Source of the DNA: Hippasteria phrygiana
Taxonomy: Eukaryota > Echinodermata > Asteroidea > Valvatida > Goniasteridae
Length of the DNA: 64,000 bases
Direction: 5' to 3'
Assembly: GCA_037893225.1 (NCBI GenBank)
Contig: JAZGUH010000409.1
Coordinates: 682,001 to 746,000, forward strand
Shown: positions 1-10,424 of the stretch, one piece after another
How the letters are laid out: each line of letters opens with the position of its first letter
Position numbering within the stretch: position 1 is the stretch's first letter
Notes under the pieces: generated by a model
The model's input: the letters and a program-made list of their open reading frames with translations, nothing else
Database searches by the model: none
What the model was told of the DNA's origin: nothing
Position numbers and translations under genes: made by a program

Positions 1-625
1 CCTGGTGGTCTGAGACCACGACCTGGCAGTCCGAGACCAGGACCCGGTGGTCTGAGACTGAGAGTGATACCTGTGGGTCAGAGACTGAGACCGAAACCTG
101 GTGGTCCAAGACCTGGTATTCCGAGACCTTGTGGTCTGACACCTGGTGGTCCAAGATGGATACCGAAACTGGTGGTCTTAGACTGATACCAAGGCCTTGT
201 GGTACAAGACATAAGACCTTTTCACACTACGAAAAATCTCTGTGTTGTACCCGGGTCGGACACGTGTTCACTTTTCACACTACAACATTTTCAACACGGC
301 ACTGACCCGTGTAGAGTGTTCAACCCGGGTTGAAATTAACCCTGCTCGGGAGGTGGGTTGAGAGCTCTCGACCCGTGTAGAGAACTCCTGTTGCAAACTC
401 CTCTGGGTTGAGTTCGACCCGTGTAATCGCATTGAGTAGTGTGAAAAGGTAGCGTAATTGAAATTTTCAAGACCAAGTGGTTGGGGACTGAGACCAAGAT
501 CTACATGTTGTGCTTTGAGACTGAGGCCAAGACCTTTTTTGTCTTGAAACAAGATCAAGACTGAGACCTGATGATCTGAGACTAAGACCGAAATGTCCGA
601 TACCTGGTGGCCTGGGACTGGGACA
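1..625. repeat. Degenerate satellite of CCTGGTGGTCYGAGAC-like units
   Basis: Units of about 15-27 bp built on CCTGGTGGTCYGAGAC recur through 1-210 and resume at about 476-625, with purine-rich spacers such as tgagaccgaaac. The units are diverged, so this is an old array. The gap between the two halves is filled by the 235-bp inverted-repeat element at 216-450. The array runs off the left edge, so its full length is unknown. ORFs across it are simple translations of the repeat and I do not treat them as genes. Confidence 0.7.
216..450. mobile_element. MITE with perfect 15-bp terminal inverted repeats
   Basis: The left end ACCTTTTCACACTAC (216-230) is the exact reverse complement of the right end at 436-450. 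A further copy of CTTTTCACACTAC lies inside at 271-283. GACCCGTGTA-type motifs recur three times internally (near 305, 379 and 414), as if they were subterminal binding sites. No ORF and no clear TSD. It interrupts the satellite on either side. Superfamily not assigned. Confidence 0.7.
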
Positions 626-1554
626 TTCACTGTAACCGCAGGTTGGCTGTGCATGTGGTGTCACTCCATACAAGTATTTCACTGTGTGCACCGCCAATCA
701 AATTGAACACAGTACTTCACAAGAAAAAATACAAGTAGCTACTGTTAAGTACGTGTATTTGTTTACACATTTACCGCATTAATTTTGTCCACATTTTGCC
801 ATTCCCGTAATCTTTTTCCAGATGACCCAAGAATTTAATTGAGAATATGGCACCATACAGTGGTGGATTCAGAGGGGGCGGTCGGGAGTTCCCCCACCCC
901 ACCACCAGATGAACCCCGGTAAGAATGAACTACATGTATGTGACTTCCCGGCAAATTGCATGTACTCTGCATCTATCCTTGTCACAAACATTATCTCGTA
1001 TGCACTGGTATATATATATATATATCTGATCAAGCAGGCAAAGTTCATCTATTATTAGATACTTGCAATTCGGATAGTGCAGCATCCCTTCGCCAGCTGC
1101 TATCAGAAATTAATATAAACACAGATGATGATGAACTTTTCAATAACACTCTCTACCCCACATACAAAATTCAGCTGTTTGAGTTTGAATTGGTTTCTCA
1201 CGTGGCAAACTCCACAAGAGATGTCCTTAATTGACATGATGCATTTCAGCGAGTAAAGTTCAGGTAGTTGAGTTTTCATGATTCTGTCTAATTTATCAGG
1301 AGCAGTGTTTGAATAACGCTGCTTTTATTACAGTGATTAATCCCGGGCGCCCCAAATTTATCATGTGCATCCATTATGCCTACATTTAGCTCCTCAGGCT
1401 GCCCAGCCTGGCTTTTCCTCACTTAATTACTGGTCAAGTTCCACCATTTGTTAGTGCTACTCCAAGCCTCTGTACATATATAGCTGAATTTCCATTCATT
1501 GAGGGCTCTGTGTAAAGAAGAAAATGAGGTGAAGAGATGCAGCCAGGAATTCCA
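626..1554. other. Mostly featureless stretch with one uncertain ORF
   Basis: I see no recognisable element in this AT-rich interval. On the plus strand at 1010-1234, after a (TA)n run, a frame reads SDQAGKVHLLLDTCN...STRDVLN-stop for about 70 codons with plausible amino-acid composition. I recognise no family. It could be a chance ORF or an isolated last exon. Confidence 0.3.
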
Positions 1555-2163
1555 TTAACCCTAACCTCACATAAAGCTACAAAATACTACTAGTAGTAAT
1601 ACTACTTGTAGTAGTTTTTAGTATTTGCTACTTCACCCTAAATATAGTACATAGTAATATGTAGTACTACTGTTTGTTGCTGGGGTTGGAGGCAAAATGT
1701 CTGTTTTCAAAGCATGAACTACTGGTTTTCAGAGATGATACAATTGTTTATCTTAGCCATCTAATTCATTGACACAAATATAATTTACTCAGTAACTTAA
1801 CCCTTTGCGTACGGAAGACGCCATATGGCGCAAAACATACAGTGCCACCAAGCCGGATGACGCTGTTTGCCGCTGTTTCTGCAGTTTCAATCCATTGTTG
1901 GATTATTGTGTATGTTACGCTTAACTGCAGAAACACATTGTGGCCATTTCGCTTGGCTGCCAGAGCCGCCGTGACAGTGACACCCCGACGTCTCCCGTTA
2001 AAAAATGTTTTAGTACTCTGTAGTTGCAAGTATCTTGACTTCTGTCATGAGGTACACACTCAATTATTAAAGACAGAGACTCATCAGTGCTACAGAATAC
2101 TAAGTAGTATTTCGTAGTACACAGGTCTTCACCCGAAATGAATGCCTTGGGTGTTAGAGTTAA
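1555..2163 (-). mobile_element. TTAA-flanked MITE (TTAACCCTAAC family), copy 1, carrying an insertion
   Basis: The ends read TTAACCCTAAC (1555) and GTTAGAGTTAA (to 2163). Much of the body, including tactactagtagtaatacta-type tracts, the ctaattcattgacaca segment and the actaagtagtattt segment, is the reverse complement of the copies at 21891-22260 and 28773-29146. Copy 1 is about 240 bp longer because a second MITE sits inside it at about 1800-2020. CCC-starting ends with a TTAA target suggest the piggyBac or Kolobok type of TTAA-specific element; this is inference from termini only. Confidence 0.75.
1798..2020 (+). mobile_element. piggyBac-like MITE (CCCTTTGCGTACGG family) nested in a second MITE
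   Basis: It begins TTAACCCTTTGCGTACGG and shares its interior (cagtttcaatccattgttgg, cacattgtggc, gacgtctccc) with copies at 35541-35741, 60770-60983 and 63131-63300. The right end here has decayed. The uninterrupted host MITE at 22020-22050 reads acatgtaagttactgg, which marks the pre-insertion site and shows this copy entered the 1555-2163 element. ORFs across it are shadows. Confidence 0.75.
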
Positions 2164-2234
2164 AATTGGAAAACCAAACTTACAAGGCTTGGATTTCATA
2201 CAAATAACTACTAGACCATTGGGCTAGTTATTTA

Positions 2235-2720
2235 CACTATGAGCATCTAATCCCTTAAATTCCCATTAAAAGTCCACTTTGCTGTGAAATTAATCCCTAA
2301 GGGATGTTTCACAGATATTTACCTGGGGCTTATAGCACTAATCCTGTAAGGGTTTTTTCAGGGTTTTTTAATGACCCTGGCCACTGAGGATTATCATTGG
2401 TCATACCATGGAGGAAGCTTCCTCCATGGTCAATAAACTCTCTATTGTAAACATTCTAAACACTCTGGAGGGCCAGGCAGCAGACTTGCCAAGCTCAACC
2501 ACAAGATTATAATACCAGAGTTTTCACGGATTCCACTACACAATCTGGCACTAGTGGCTAAAGTCACCGGATTTTCATGGACGGCTAAACAAAGGACTTT
2601 TCTAAGGGTGTTTTCACGGACTCCTAATCTCCCTTAATACAATGTATGTTGAAAAAAACAGTAAATCAAGGGAAAAGTGGCTCTTTAACGAATTTTTAAG
2701 GGATAAAGATGTTCATAGTG
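2235..2720. mobile_element. Small non-autonomous CACTA-like element
   Basis: The left end is CACTATGAGCATCTAATCCC (2235). The right end, reverse complemented, is CACTATGAACATCTTTATCC (to 2720). Both sides are flanked by TTA (2232-2234 and 2721-2723), a 3-bp target duplication. CCCTTA/TAAGGG motifs recur near both ends, like the subterminal repeats of CACTA (En/Spm) elements. The terminal bases match those of the 5.1-kb element at 34455-39575, so the two probably share a transposase source. The interior contains a 26-bp perfect palindrome (2405-2430) and no ORF. Confidence 0.75.
2405..2430. repeat. Perfect 26-bp palindrome
   Basis: The sequence is ACCATGGAGGAAG followed by its exact reverse complement, centred on AAGCTT. 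A similar but longer palindrome, also starting CATGGAGGAAG, occurs at 23729-23758. Confidence 0.9.
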
Positions 2721-2723
2721 TTA

Positions 2724-4056
2724 GTTGTAGAAGTTATTCACTAGACCAACGTAATCTTTTCAAGACCAGCTGTCATAAAAACTCACAGGACATGATGTTG
2801 TTCAGTTGTGCTTTTAAATGAAAACTGTAAATGCATATAAACAAGGCAGACTTTATTTTAACATGTGAAACTTGAGATTCATGATGACCAGGCTTATATA
2901 CTGGTCTAGTTTGGTCTTGGAATCTAAGGCCTAAATTATTTGGCTTTTTAGTTCACTGGTCCATTGTGCATTTTGAGCCCTGCAAGTAGTTAAACATGAA
3001 AACTGAGTCAAAGCTAAACATGAGTGAGGTAGATTGAGCCTATTCTCACAAGGAGGCTTGGCGGACGGTTCAGGTTTGGCTATCAGGATAGGGTTGCCAG
3101 TCTATTTGACCCTAAAGTGCATTTAGACTGGTACTGATGCTCACTTTAAAACACCCAGTGTTATTTCTATAGTCAATGAACAACATAAAATGGTCCTTCA
3201 CTCTTACAGATTCTTATTTCAGAAACCTAATATCCCTTCTGAATGGAAAGTTTGCCAGCAATATTCAGACAAGCATATCTCCGCAAACAGGGAAAAGGAG
3301 AGGATGATGAAATATTGACCCATTTTTCTAACCCTAGTGTTTAATCAGAAACCATCGGAACAACTGCAGGAGTCATGCCCATCTCGAGTAACGCAAGTAG
3401 ATTGAGAGAAGTGCATTAGGAGTACAGCCACAATGTCAATCTCATACATCTCATATGATATCAACATTGTTTTCATAGCTACTACGTACGTGCTTGTCAT
3501 CAAAATCTCAAGACGTTTGGTACACGTGCAAGGACCAAGATGGTATTCGGCTGAATAAATGTGCAGAGCAGGGTGCATCGCATATCGGCACCAAGGCTTG
3601 GCATTATTTCTGTTGCACTGTTTAGCCCACTACTTCTACTATCAGTATCAAGAGATGTATAAAGCCAACAGATCCTTGAACATCCAATACACGGTTACAA
3701 GGGGATGTTTTTGTAGATAAATTGGAATATAGCCACAGATGATATACACTGTATAGTGTATATAGTTTTTGCTACTTTGTAAGTAGCATTTCATAGCCAA
3801 AGACTGTAAAAAGCAGGAGAGTTTTATTGGAACAACAACATGATTTTGTAGAATAAGAGTATGTCTCTTATACCGTGGTAAAAAGAAGAAAATGTAGGAA
3901 AAAGGAGATTGTGAAAGCATTGATAAACTTCCCTGCAAGAGTTTAGGTTATGTTTAGTCTTGTAAAATGAGGTGCAGTGTGATGTTAAGGCTGAGAGAAA
4001 GTGTAGCTACATACGGTATACAAATATAACATGGTTTGAGGGTAGATAATTAACAG
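2724..4056. other. No recognisable gene or element
   Basis: This is AT-rich single-copy-looking sequence. The short minus-strand ORFs at 3345-3578 and 3648-3938 have no recognisable motif, no matching splice context that I can see, and biased hydrophobic composition expected of AT-rich noise. I see no TIR pair or tandem array. Confidence 0.5.
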
Positions 4057-4653
4057 TTGTTATATCTCCGTCTTGGATACTGTATTTTGATTGGCCTAGA
4101 ACGATCACGTGTCCGGTAGTATAAAAATGACTGGAACACTCCAAGCATGATATCACACATCAGCGCAGCCAGCTAGCTATTAAGCTGTATACCCGCGCAA
4201 TTTTCACCTACACTGTTGACGATAGTAAACTATAGTGGGAGCATCGGACTAGCAGACGATCAGCTGTTTTGATCGCGTGATTTGTTTGAGTTAATTTCCA
4301 CCGAGCAAGGCTTTGCCTCGGGTGGTATGCATCTCCGAGGGTTTTAAAAACGTCATTTCCCACATCACAGCAGTCAACAATTGTTATATCGCCAAACCCA
4401 GGTTTTTTTTCAGTTCAACTTGCCTTGTTCGGTGGAAATTAACTCAAAGAAATCACGCGATCAAAACAGCTATAGTTTGCTATCGTCAACAGTGTACGTG
4501 AAAATTGCGTGGTACCAATGATACAGCTCAATAGCTAGCTGGCTGATGATGTGTGATATCATGTTCGGAGTGTGACAGTCGCTTTTATATACCGGACACG
4601 TGATCGTTCTAGGCCAATCAAAATACACTATCCAAGACGGAGATATAGCAATC
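4057..4653. mobile_element. Foldback element with about 220-bp inverted arms
   Basis: The left arm from TATATCTCCGTCTTGGATA through tttgattggcctagaacgat and the tgatcgcgtgatt region is repeated in inverse on the right, ending atccaagacggagatata near 4646. Arms of about 220-240 bp surround a non-repeated centre (about 4310-4430). The arms contain CACGTG and the centre has ttaatttccaccgag paired with cggtggaaattaa. No protein is encoded. It is a foldback or long-TIR MITE; superfamily unknown. Confidence 0.75.
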
Positions 4654-4681
4654 GATATTATAACACACCTCTTGCTGGTTC

Positions 4682-4741
4682 TTTCATGCACTAGCCTATA
4701 TTAGTGAATCCGGATTCACTAATATAGGCTAGTGCATGAAA
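4682..4741. repeat. Perfect 60-bp palindrome
   Basis: Bases 4682-4711 are the exact reverse complement of 4712-4741, centred on TCCGGA with no spacer. I checked it base by base. Perfect spacerless palindromes of this length are unstable in many hosts, so it is either recent or maintained. It begins just after the foldback ends. Confidence 0.95.
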
Positions 4742-5089
4742 TTTGCATCAGCGTGAACTAAATGCATGTCAAGACATCGCGCGCGCATAAATTCCGGAGT
4801 ATCGTGCCTGATCGGCACTGTACTCAAAATTGTTGACTGTTACAGTGCCCTCAACAACTGTACAACTTTCATGGATGTGTGATTAATATTCATCACTAAG
4901 CGTACACTGACATGATGTGAACAGCAACTCAAACACTGAATCCAGGGAAACTAAAAGCATTCCTTTAATTGTTGAATTGCTTACTGTTGAATTGCTGATG
5001 AGTTAATTGTTGAATTAAAACAGTTTAATTATAAAACCCTGAAAAGTTTATTTTCTTATTTTATATTTTAGACAGAGGTGTGTTATAAA

Positions 5090-5273
5090 ACACATACGGA
5101 CTGGCATAATTCGATCACTAGTGCACGTCTATGCCCCCTCAGGCCTGTGAGTGACCAGAAGAGAGTCCTATTTCCCTCAGCCTTCGGCCTCGGGAAATAG
5201 GACTCTCTTCTGGTCACTCACAGTCCTTTGAGGTGCATAGACGTGCACTAGTGACCTGCCAGTCCATATGTGT
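5090..5273. mobile_element. Foldback hairpin, about 85-bp arms
   Basis: The left arm (ACACATACGGACTGGCATAA, ACTAGTGCACGTCTATG, GAGTGACCAGAAGAGAGTCC, TATTTCCC) is repeated in inverse after a loop of about 15 bp (agccttcggcct) and ends at 5273 with CCAGTCCATATGTGT. A few mismatches and small indels exist near the arm bases. No ORF. A ccctcggg-type turn recurs near 5317-5335. Confidence 0.8.
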
Positions 5274-5755
5274 ATATTAGGTCCCTGATGTAGTGGAAGT
5301 TCCCAAACTAGTTCCCTCTGCTTCGCCTCGGGAGCTAATAATTATAGACTATCCATCTGAAATAATCCATGTTATATTTGTTTTACTATACCCCATACAT
5401 ATTCAGCTGTCTTTTTGTTGTCTTAAATTGTATAATTTTGTCGAGGCCAGAATCATTTCATTAGCTGTCCCGTGGCATAAAACTATGCCTGCACTGCATA
5501 AGTGCGTATACTGTATGCAAAGCTTTGCAATGTGACACCGCCCATGCGCTAGTTCCCTATCACCGGCTTTAAAATGCATGCGAAATCTACTGCACATGCA
5601 CTTTTGTCCTCTGCGTGACATCCCCCTGTTGGCACGGGTAGTTTGCAAAAATATCCCCTAACATATGATAGTGAATTCAGCTTTTGTTTATAAATACATG
5701 TATGTATGAGATATAGTAAATCCTTAAGTTTCTGTTCAGCGAATACCAGTAAATG
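5274..5755. other. No recognisable gene or element
   Basis: Unique-looking sequence. Short overlapping ORFs on both strands show no motif. Confidence 0.45.
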
Positions 5756-5765
5756 AATCTTGCAG

Positions 5766-5890
5766 GTGCTAGTGACTGTCCAGACCATACCGTAGTAAGT
5801 GATGCAAGGTCAGAGATAAAGCAAATAAAAAAAAAACAAGAATTGGACCTACATGCACTGTTAGAACTATTACTGATGGCGGGTAACGTG
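5766..5890 (+). CDS. Possible isolated exon, unrecognised
   Basis: A frame bounded by a TTGCAG acceptor (ends 5765) and a GTGAGT donor (about 5891) reads DHTVVSDARSEIKQIKKKQE, then LDLHALLELLLMAGNVV, a charged helix followed by a leucine-rich stretch. I recognise no family. A 10-A run inside could be slippage-prone. It lies outside and upstream of the TTAA element at 6185-8130. It may be a chance ORF. Confidence 0.25.
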
Positions 5891-6488
5891 GTGAGTTGTC
5901 TGACATGGTACACTTTGGATTTTTTAACTTTAGCACCTTGCCCGAGTGATAGTTTTACCCCAAATTGCACATAAAGTGAAATTCTGGTGAGTTTTAAATA
6001 TCTCTGTCTATCTTTTGTTTATACTGACCCATTTCAAAGTTACAAGGAAAATGTTATTTCGATACAATTTCCCAATTAGTCTTTTCAGTGCGTGGTGAAA
6101 CCTTTAAAAATGTGCCAACAAATCAGAAAATAGTTTTCTGACAAACATGAAGATGGGTATGAGAACAGAGATAATGGTGATTAAAGGGGCTGTGTCGTCG
6201 CGCCATCTCGCGTTAACGAATCAAATATTGGAGTACGCCCCCTTGCGCTTCATTTCGGTTATGTGCTATTTTAACCTCCATCCGTTTGTTATGGCTGTTC
6301 TGAGAATTGGCTTTTGGAAACTACACCCCCTGGAACACGCACGCATGTCCAGCGTCTGCGTACTGAAATACACATAAGTGTACACGTATACTTATAAACA
6401 AGTAGCACACATCGTGGCACTTGTAAGATTAAGATTATTAGAAAAAACGTTCAAATTTCATCTGTCTATTTCATAAAATTTCATTCAC

Positions 6489-6824
6489 ATGTACACAAGT
6501 GCCATGGAATATTTGTCTGAAAGTTGCATAGAATTGGAGGTTGGCGATATAGAAGTAGAACCTTACGCTGGAGAACCTATGACATGTACATGCCGAAACT
6601 CTTGCCAGAGAGGACGACTCGGCACACGGGGTGCTTGTCCATGTAAATGTGCACAGCAAAACTGCAACGTGTCTTGTCGCTGTGGGATAGTTCGCGCTAA
6701 ATTTTGTACACAAAATCCCACAGGCGGGGTATCCGTAAAAGGGTTTATGTATTATGTGTACATTCATTTGGATGTATCTTGTTCGTATCTTGTTCGTATC
6801 TTGCTTGTAAACTTAGGTCGATAA
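6489..6824 (+). CDS. Cysteine-rich ORF inside the TTAA element
   Basis: 111 codons. Residues about 16-30 are acidic (IELEVGDIEVEPYAGEP). A Cys cluster at residues about 33-72 reads CTCRNSC, then ACPCKCAQQNCNVSCRCG, then an isolated Cys in KFCTQN: roughly CxCx3C-x12-CxCxC-x4-C-x3-CxC, a zinc-binding-looking pattern with conserved Gly/Arg. The C-terminal 35 residues are hydrophobic and may be intron read-through after PTGG, where GTATCCGT could be a weak donor. I infer a structural zinc module linked to the transposon. I cannot name a family; clusters of this look occur in unnamed transposon-linked invertebrate proteins. Confidence 0.45.
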   Translation: MYTSAMEYLSESCIELEVGDIEVEPYAGEPMTCTCRNSCQRGRLGTRGACPCKCAQQNCNVSCRCGIVRAKFCTQNPTGGVSVKGFMYYVYIHLDVSCSYLVRILLVNLGR

Positions 6825-7974
6825 AAAGCTTCAGGCTTATTTTGACCCGTCACTTTTAACAAAATTATCATGCTACTAAAAGAGGGGTAGTGGCTGCAGA
6901 CAGTTCTTTAGCAGCAAAAAAAGAAATTAAAATCTAGAACTTAGAAGTACATTTTTTTTTTAACAGTTGATAGATGGAGCTGAAACAACTTCACTTGGTC
7001 GCTATTCCAATGGCACTTGTCAACAACTCGCTGTGTGAAACAATATTTCCGCACATCAAGTCTACATGTATAGTCAACATGAACATGTACAGTACATCCG
7101 ATCCATGTACTCGGTATGTGAATTGTTCATGTCATAAAAAGTAATAAGCGAATAATTCGTGCAAAACAGGTGAAAATTAGGGTTGTTTGAATATTTGTCG
7201 GGGTGTTTATTTCTTTGTTTCTTCGGTAGTCATCTTTATCATAGTGATGTGGGGATCTGTGCGCGCCAGTGGCGTAAACACGGGGAAGGAGTTCAGGGGC
7301 CCGCCGATTTGTATTTCTTTTTTGTTTCGTAAATTTAAAAAGGGGAAATTGTACACAAAGTGATGTTTCAAATTTCAAGCGGTGTTTGGGGCGGGGGTAT
7401 TCCCCGTTGAGAAAAAGTTCAAGATGCAGTACTTCGTTGACAAATTCAATAATCATCCCCACTTTTCGACACGGATTTACTCACCACTGGTGAAATCTCA
7501 TTTCATTGGCGTATATTATTTATTGGTAATAACTGTTATTATTGTGTTTATTATTTGATAGTGTTGAAATAACTCTTATGGTGTAACTTTCCATAAATTC
7601 CTGCCGTCAAATGCAACACAAGGTCGTGGACTCAATATCGCCATCAGTATAGCTGTTTTACTTTGATTTGCTCATCATTGCACGCACAGCCGATTTTAAT
7701 CGAAATTTATTTCGATACATAGGCCTACAACTTTATTTTTGTATAGGAAGGGGCTGGTGCATTATTTATTTTACAATTATAAATACAGATTTACTTATTT
7801 ACTTAATTTCGTTTGGTTCTGTCATGGTACATTTTGGCGTTTGGCGGGTGGGGTGTCACGGACTATGTTCGACTGTAGGCCTATCGTATATTTTTGGTGG
7901 CACAAACACATACAAAACAGCAGTATGTATCTACAGGATCATGCATGCAGCAGTCATTGCAATTGTAATCTGAT

Positions 7975-8027
7975 CTGGCGCGCGCGCCCTGTGGGTCAGC
8001 GCGCGCGAGCCCTGTAGGTCAGCGCGC
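7975..8027. repeat. GC-rich short direct repeat
   Basis: GCGCGCGC-GCCCTGTGGGTCAGC is followed by GCGCGCGAGCCCTGTAGGTCAGC and a partial third unit, about 24 bp each. It lies about 100 bp inside the right end of the 1.9-kb TTAA element and may be its subterminal repeat. Confidence 0.7.
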
Positions 8028-8137
8028 GGTCGTGGGGTATTATTTGCAGTTACTGGGTTCATCTGCGTTCATCAGTTCGGGATTCAGTGTACAGCTGCAA
8101 GCCTGCCATGATCGTGACGATACAGCCCCTTTAATCA

Positions 8138-9232
8138 TGATTTGTCAACTTTTAAACAACCAGAAGTGTTAAAATTTGGGGTCTGTTGAAATTTGTTCAT
8201 GCTGTGCCACGTCAGACGACCGTTGGCCATATTTTGTGCCCAATTTCCGGATACCATGTTTTTGACTTCTGTAATAAACTTCAAGATACTAAAAACCTCA
8301 CACAATTCGCAAAGCAAGTTTTGTTAGTTCCAATATTCAACTGAATGAGTTAAACAACAAAGAAGTTTGCCAAAACTATCCGACGACAGTAGGGAAAATG
8401 TCAAAGTTAGACTCCATATAATAGTACAGGAACTACAGCCAGTATCAAAATCTTAACAAGAACTACAACCAGAACCCAATTCAGCGGATAATTAGCTGGA
8501 ACCAAAAGTAAAATCATAATCAGTGTGAACACCAGATCCAGAATGTGAATGTGCCTGTAGGGCATAAAACAGTATTAAAATCTGAACGAGAACTGGGTCT
8601 AGAACCAGAACCAAATCCTGAAATAGAACCAAAACTAGAATCTAAGTCATAGTGTGAACACCAGATCCAGAATCTGAATAAAAATTAAACACTGAACCAA
8701 CAGGAAACTATTTCTGAAACTACAAACAGAACAAAATAATTACATGTTCAACTTACAATTGTGAGCATGTTGAACCCAGCTCTTGCTAGTAAATTGCCCA
8801 GATCTTGCATGTCCGTAAATGGGGAGATGTGTGGAGCAAAGCCCTGTATGTAACAGAAGATAGCAAAAGTTGGTCTGTTAGTCATCAAATCTCACCTGAC
8901 ATCCAATATCAAATGTTAAAGTTAGATCAGAGATCATGCACAGAGAATGGCCACTTCATAATTTGTCTATCTATCATTTTGATGCAGAAAAAAAAAATTA
9001 TAATAGAAAAACAAATCCAATGATCTCCAAAGTATGGGGGAGCAATACACAGTAAACAATTACACGCATTACAATACAAACAGTAAAGTTATGTGTGCAT
9101 GGAATAACCCTTCAAAACCTCCAAACTTTGCCAGTAACAAATTTCTCAATGCACAGAAGTACCAACATGAACACCACAGTATGCCAAGGGTGAGCTGATT
9201 AATACATGTAATTACTTCACCAATTTCCAATA
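8138..9232. repeat. Interval with degenerate gaaccagaa-type repeats
   Basis: At about 8420-8720 the sequence is dominated by diverged motifs such as gaactacaaccagaaccca. A 30-bp unit (agtgtgaacaccagatccag...) is repeated at about 8521 and 8651. The rest is AT-rich with no recognisable gene. Confidence 0.5.
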
Positions 9233-9707
9233 AGCCAGTTCGGTATCTCGAAGGTCAATGGTTATTCGGAATAAAATTGTCACTCGATGTTACGCGAACA
9301 CCCATTCTGATTGAATTTAACATGTGTGCATTGTGCGATAACCTTGCGCATTCATACGTGCGCGTTAATAATAATAATAATTGTTATGCTTATATAGCGC
9401 TTTCCATCGTATCAACAATCTCAAAGCGCTTTACAATTATTACCCCGTTCACTGGACCACGCGGCAGCCGATATCAGCACTTAATTGGCCTCGACCCTCT
9501 CAGGTCCCCCCTTATACTCCTGGGTGGAGAGAGGAAATTGTAGTTAAGTGTCTTTCCCAAGGGCACAAACACCATGTTCTTGGCAGGGTTCGAACCCATG
9601 CACCATCGTACGAGTCGAACACCGTAACCACTAGGCCATGGTTAGGTCACGGGTCATTTGGGATAACTGTCAATGTGCACATGAGCAGTTGAAATACCGA
9701 ACTGGCT
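9233..9707. mobile_element. TA-flanked MITE (AGCCAGTTCGGTAT ends) hosting a SINE
   Basis: Left AGCCAGTTCGGTAT (9233-9246) and right ATACCGAACTGGCT (9694-9707) are exact inverse repeats, with TA on both sides as in Tc1/mariner-type targets. About 60% of the interior is a SINE (9370-9655), so the pre-insertion MITE would be about 190 bp. Confidence 0.75.
9370..9655 (-). mobile_element. tRNA-derived SINE (minus strand)
   Basis: Reading the minus strand from 9655: a box A-like TGGCCTAGTGGT and a box B GGGTTCGAACCC about 45 bp apart, then a unique body, then GTAAAGCGCTTTGAG...AAAGCGCTATATAAG and a (AAT)n tail (9368-9382). These are the promoter and tail of a tRNA-class SINE. The AGCGCT hairpin plus triplet tail also ends other repeats here (10810-10860, 53150-53210, 57465-57520). 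Confidence 0.8.
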
Positions 9708-9709
9708 TA

Positions 9710-10424
9710 TTATCACACAATCCAATGTACGAACATGGGGCTGAAATGAAACCACTTGTATCTGAAGTACAGCCAGTGGTATAGCCATGGTTATTGGACG
9801 ACTGATTTCATAAAAATAATTTTCATGAAATGAAGAAAATACAGCTATAAAATTCAGCTTTTAAATGAATTACCGAGCCTTGCCATGCCAAACGTTCAGA
9901 TAATGCCAAGTTGCCAATTTTACCCCGTTGAAGGAAAGACGTAGTAGATTTTAACACTTAGAAAAAAAGCAAAATCATGATGTGTCATACAACCCACATT
10001 TCTATGGAATCACACAAGTAGAGGTTGCTTGCATTACGAAAACCACTAATGCTTTGCAGACAATGCACTTTTTGCCCATCAATGAAAGGTGAATTACAAG
10101 GTTGAGTTATCATGCTCATCAATTACACTTTCTACAATCCCGGCCAAAATGCTTGGGCCACGTGATGATAAACATACCCTCCCCCGCGCTCAATGTTGTA
10201 ATATCAAGCCGGAGCGCATTCCGCGCAATGAGAGTCAACATTGACCGGGGGAAGGGGGGTCGGGGGCCCAACAAGATTTTGCCGGGATTGTCTAAAATTA
10301 TCTTTCCCAAAAAACCAAAAAAAAACATTTAAAAAGACCTAAGTGTGAGAAGCAATGGATGGTCATTGCTTTCCGAGTGAGGAGTAATTAAAAGAAAAGG
10401 AAGACAAAAAAAAAGTTATTTTTT
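9710..10424. other. No recognisable gene
   Basis: AT-rich to 10140, then a short GC-rich patch (about 10170-10290) with a G-run (ggggaaggggggtcgggggccc). Overlapping ORFs on both strands in this patch are mirror images of its composition. Confidence 0.45.

Larger units (their letters stand above)
6185..8130. mobile_element. 1.9-kb TTAA-flanked DNA element with a Cys-rich ORF
   Basis: The left end is AGGGGCTGTGTCGTCGCG (6185). The right end, reverse complemented, is AGGGGCTGTATCGTCACG (to 8130), two mismatches in 18. TTAA lies on each side (6181-6184 and 8131-8134). This architecture fits TTAA-specific transposons (piggyBac or Kolobok types). No transposase catalytic domain is recognisable. 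The only notable coding potential is the Cys-rich ORF at 6489-6824, so I infer a deleted or cargo-bearing copy. Confidence 0.7.

Noticed and set aside
5090..5273. Possible microRNA precursor
   Set aside because: Arms of ~85 bp with end-to-end complementarity fit a foldback transposon. Nothing indicates a small conserved mature sequence.
6471..6767. 98-codon minus-strand ORF opposite the Cys-rich ORF
   Set aside because: Antisense shadow. The Cys pattern is ordered only on the plus strand.
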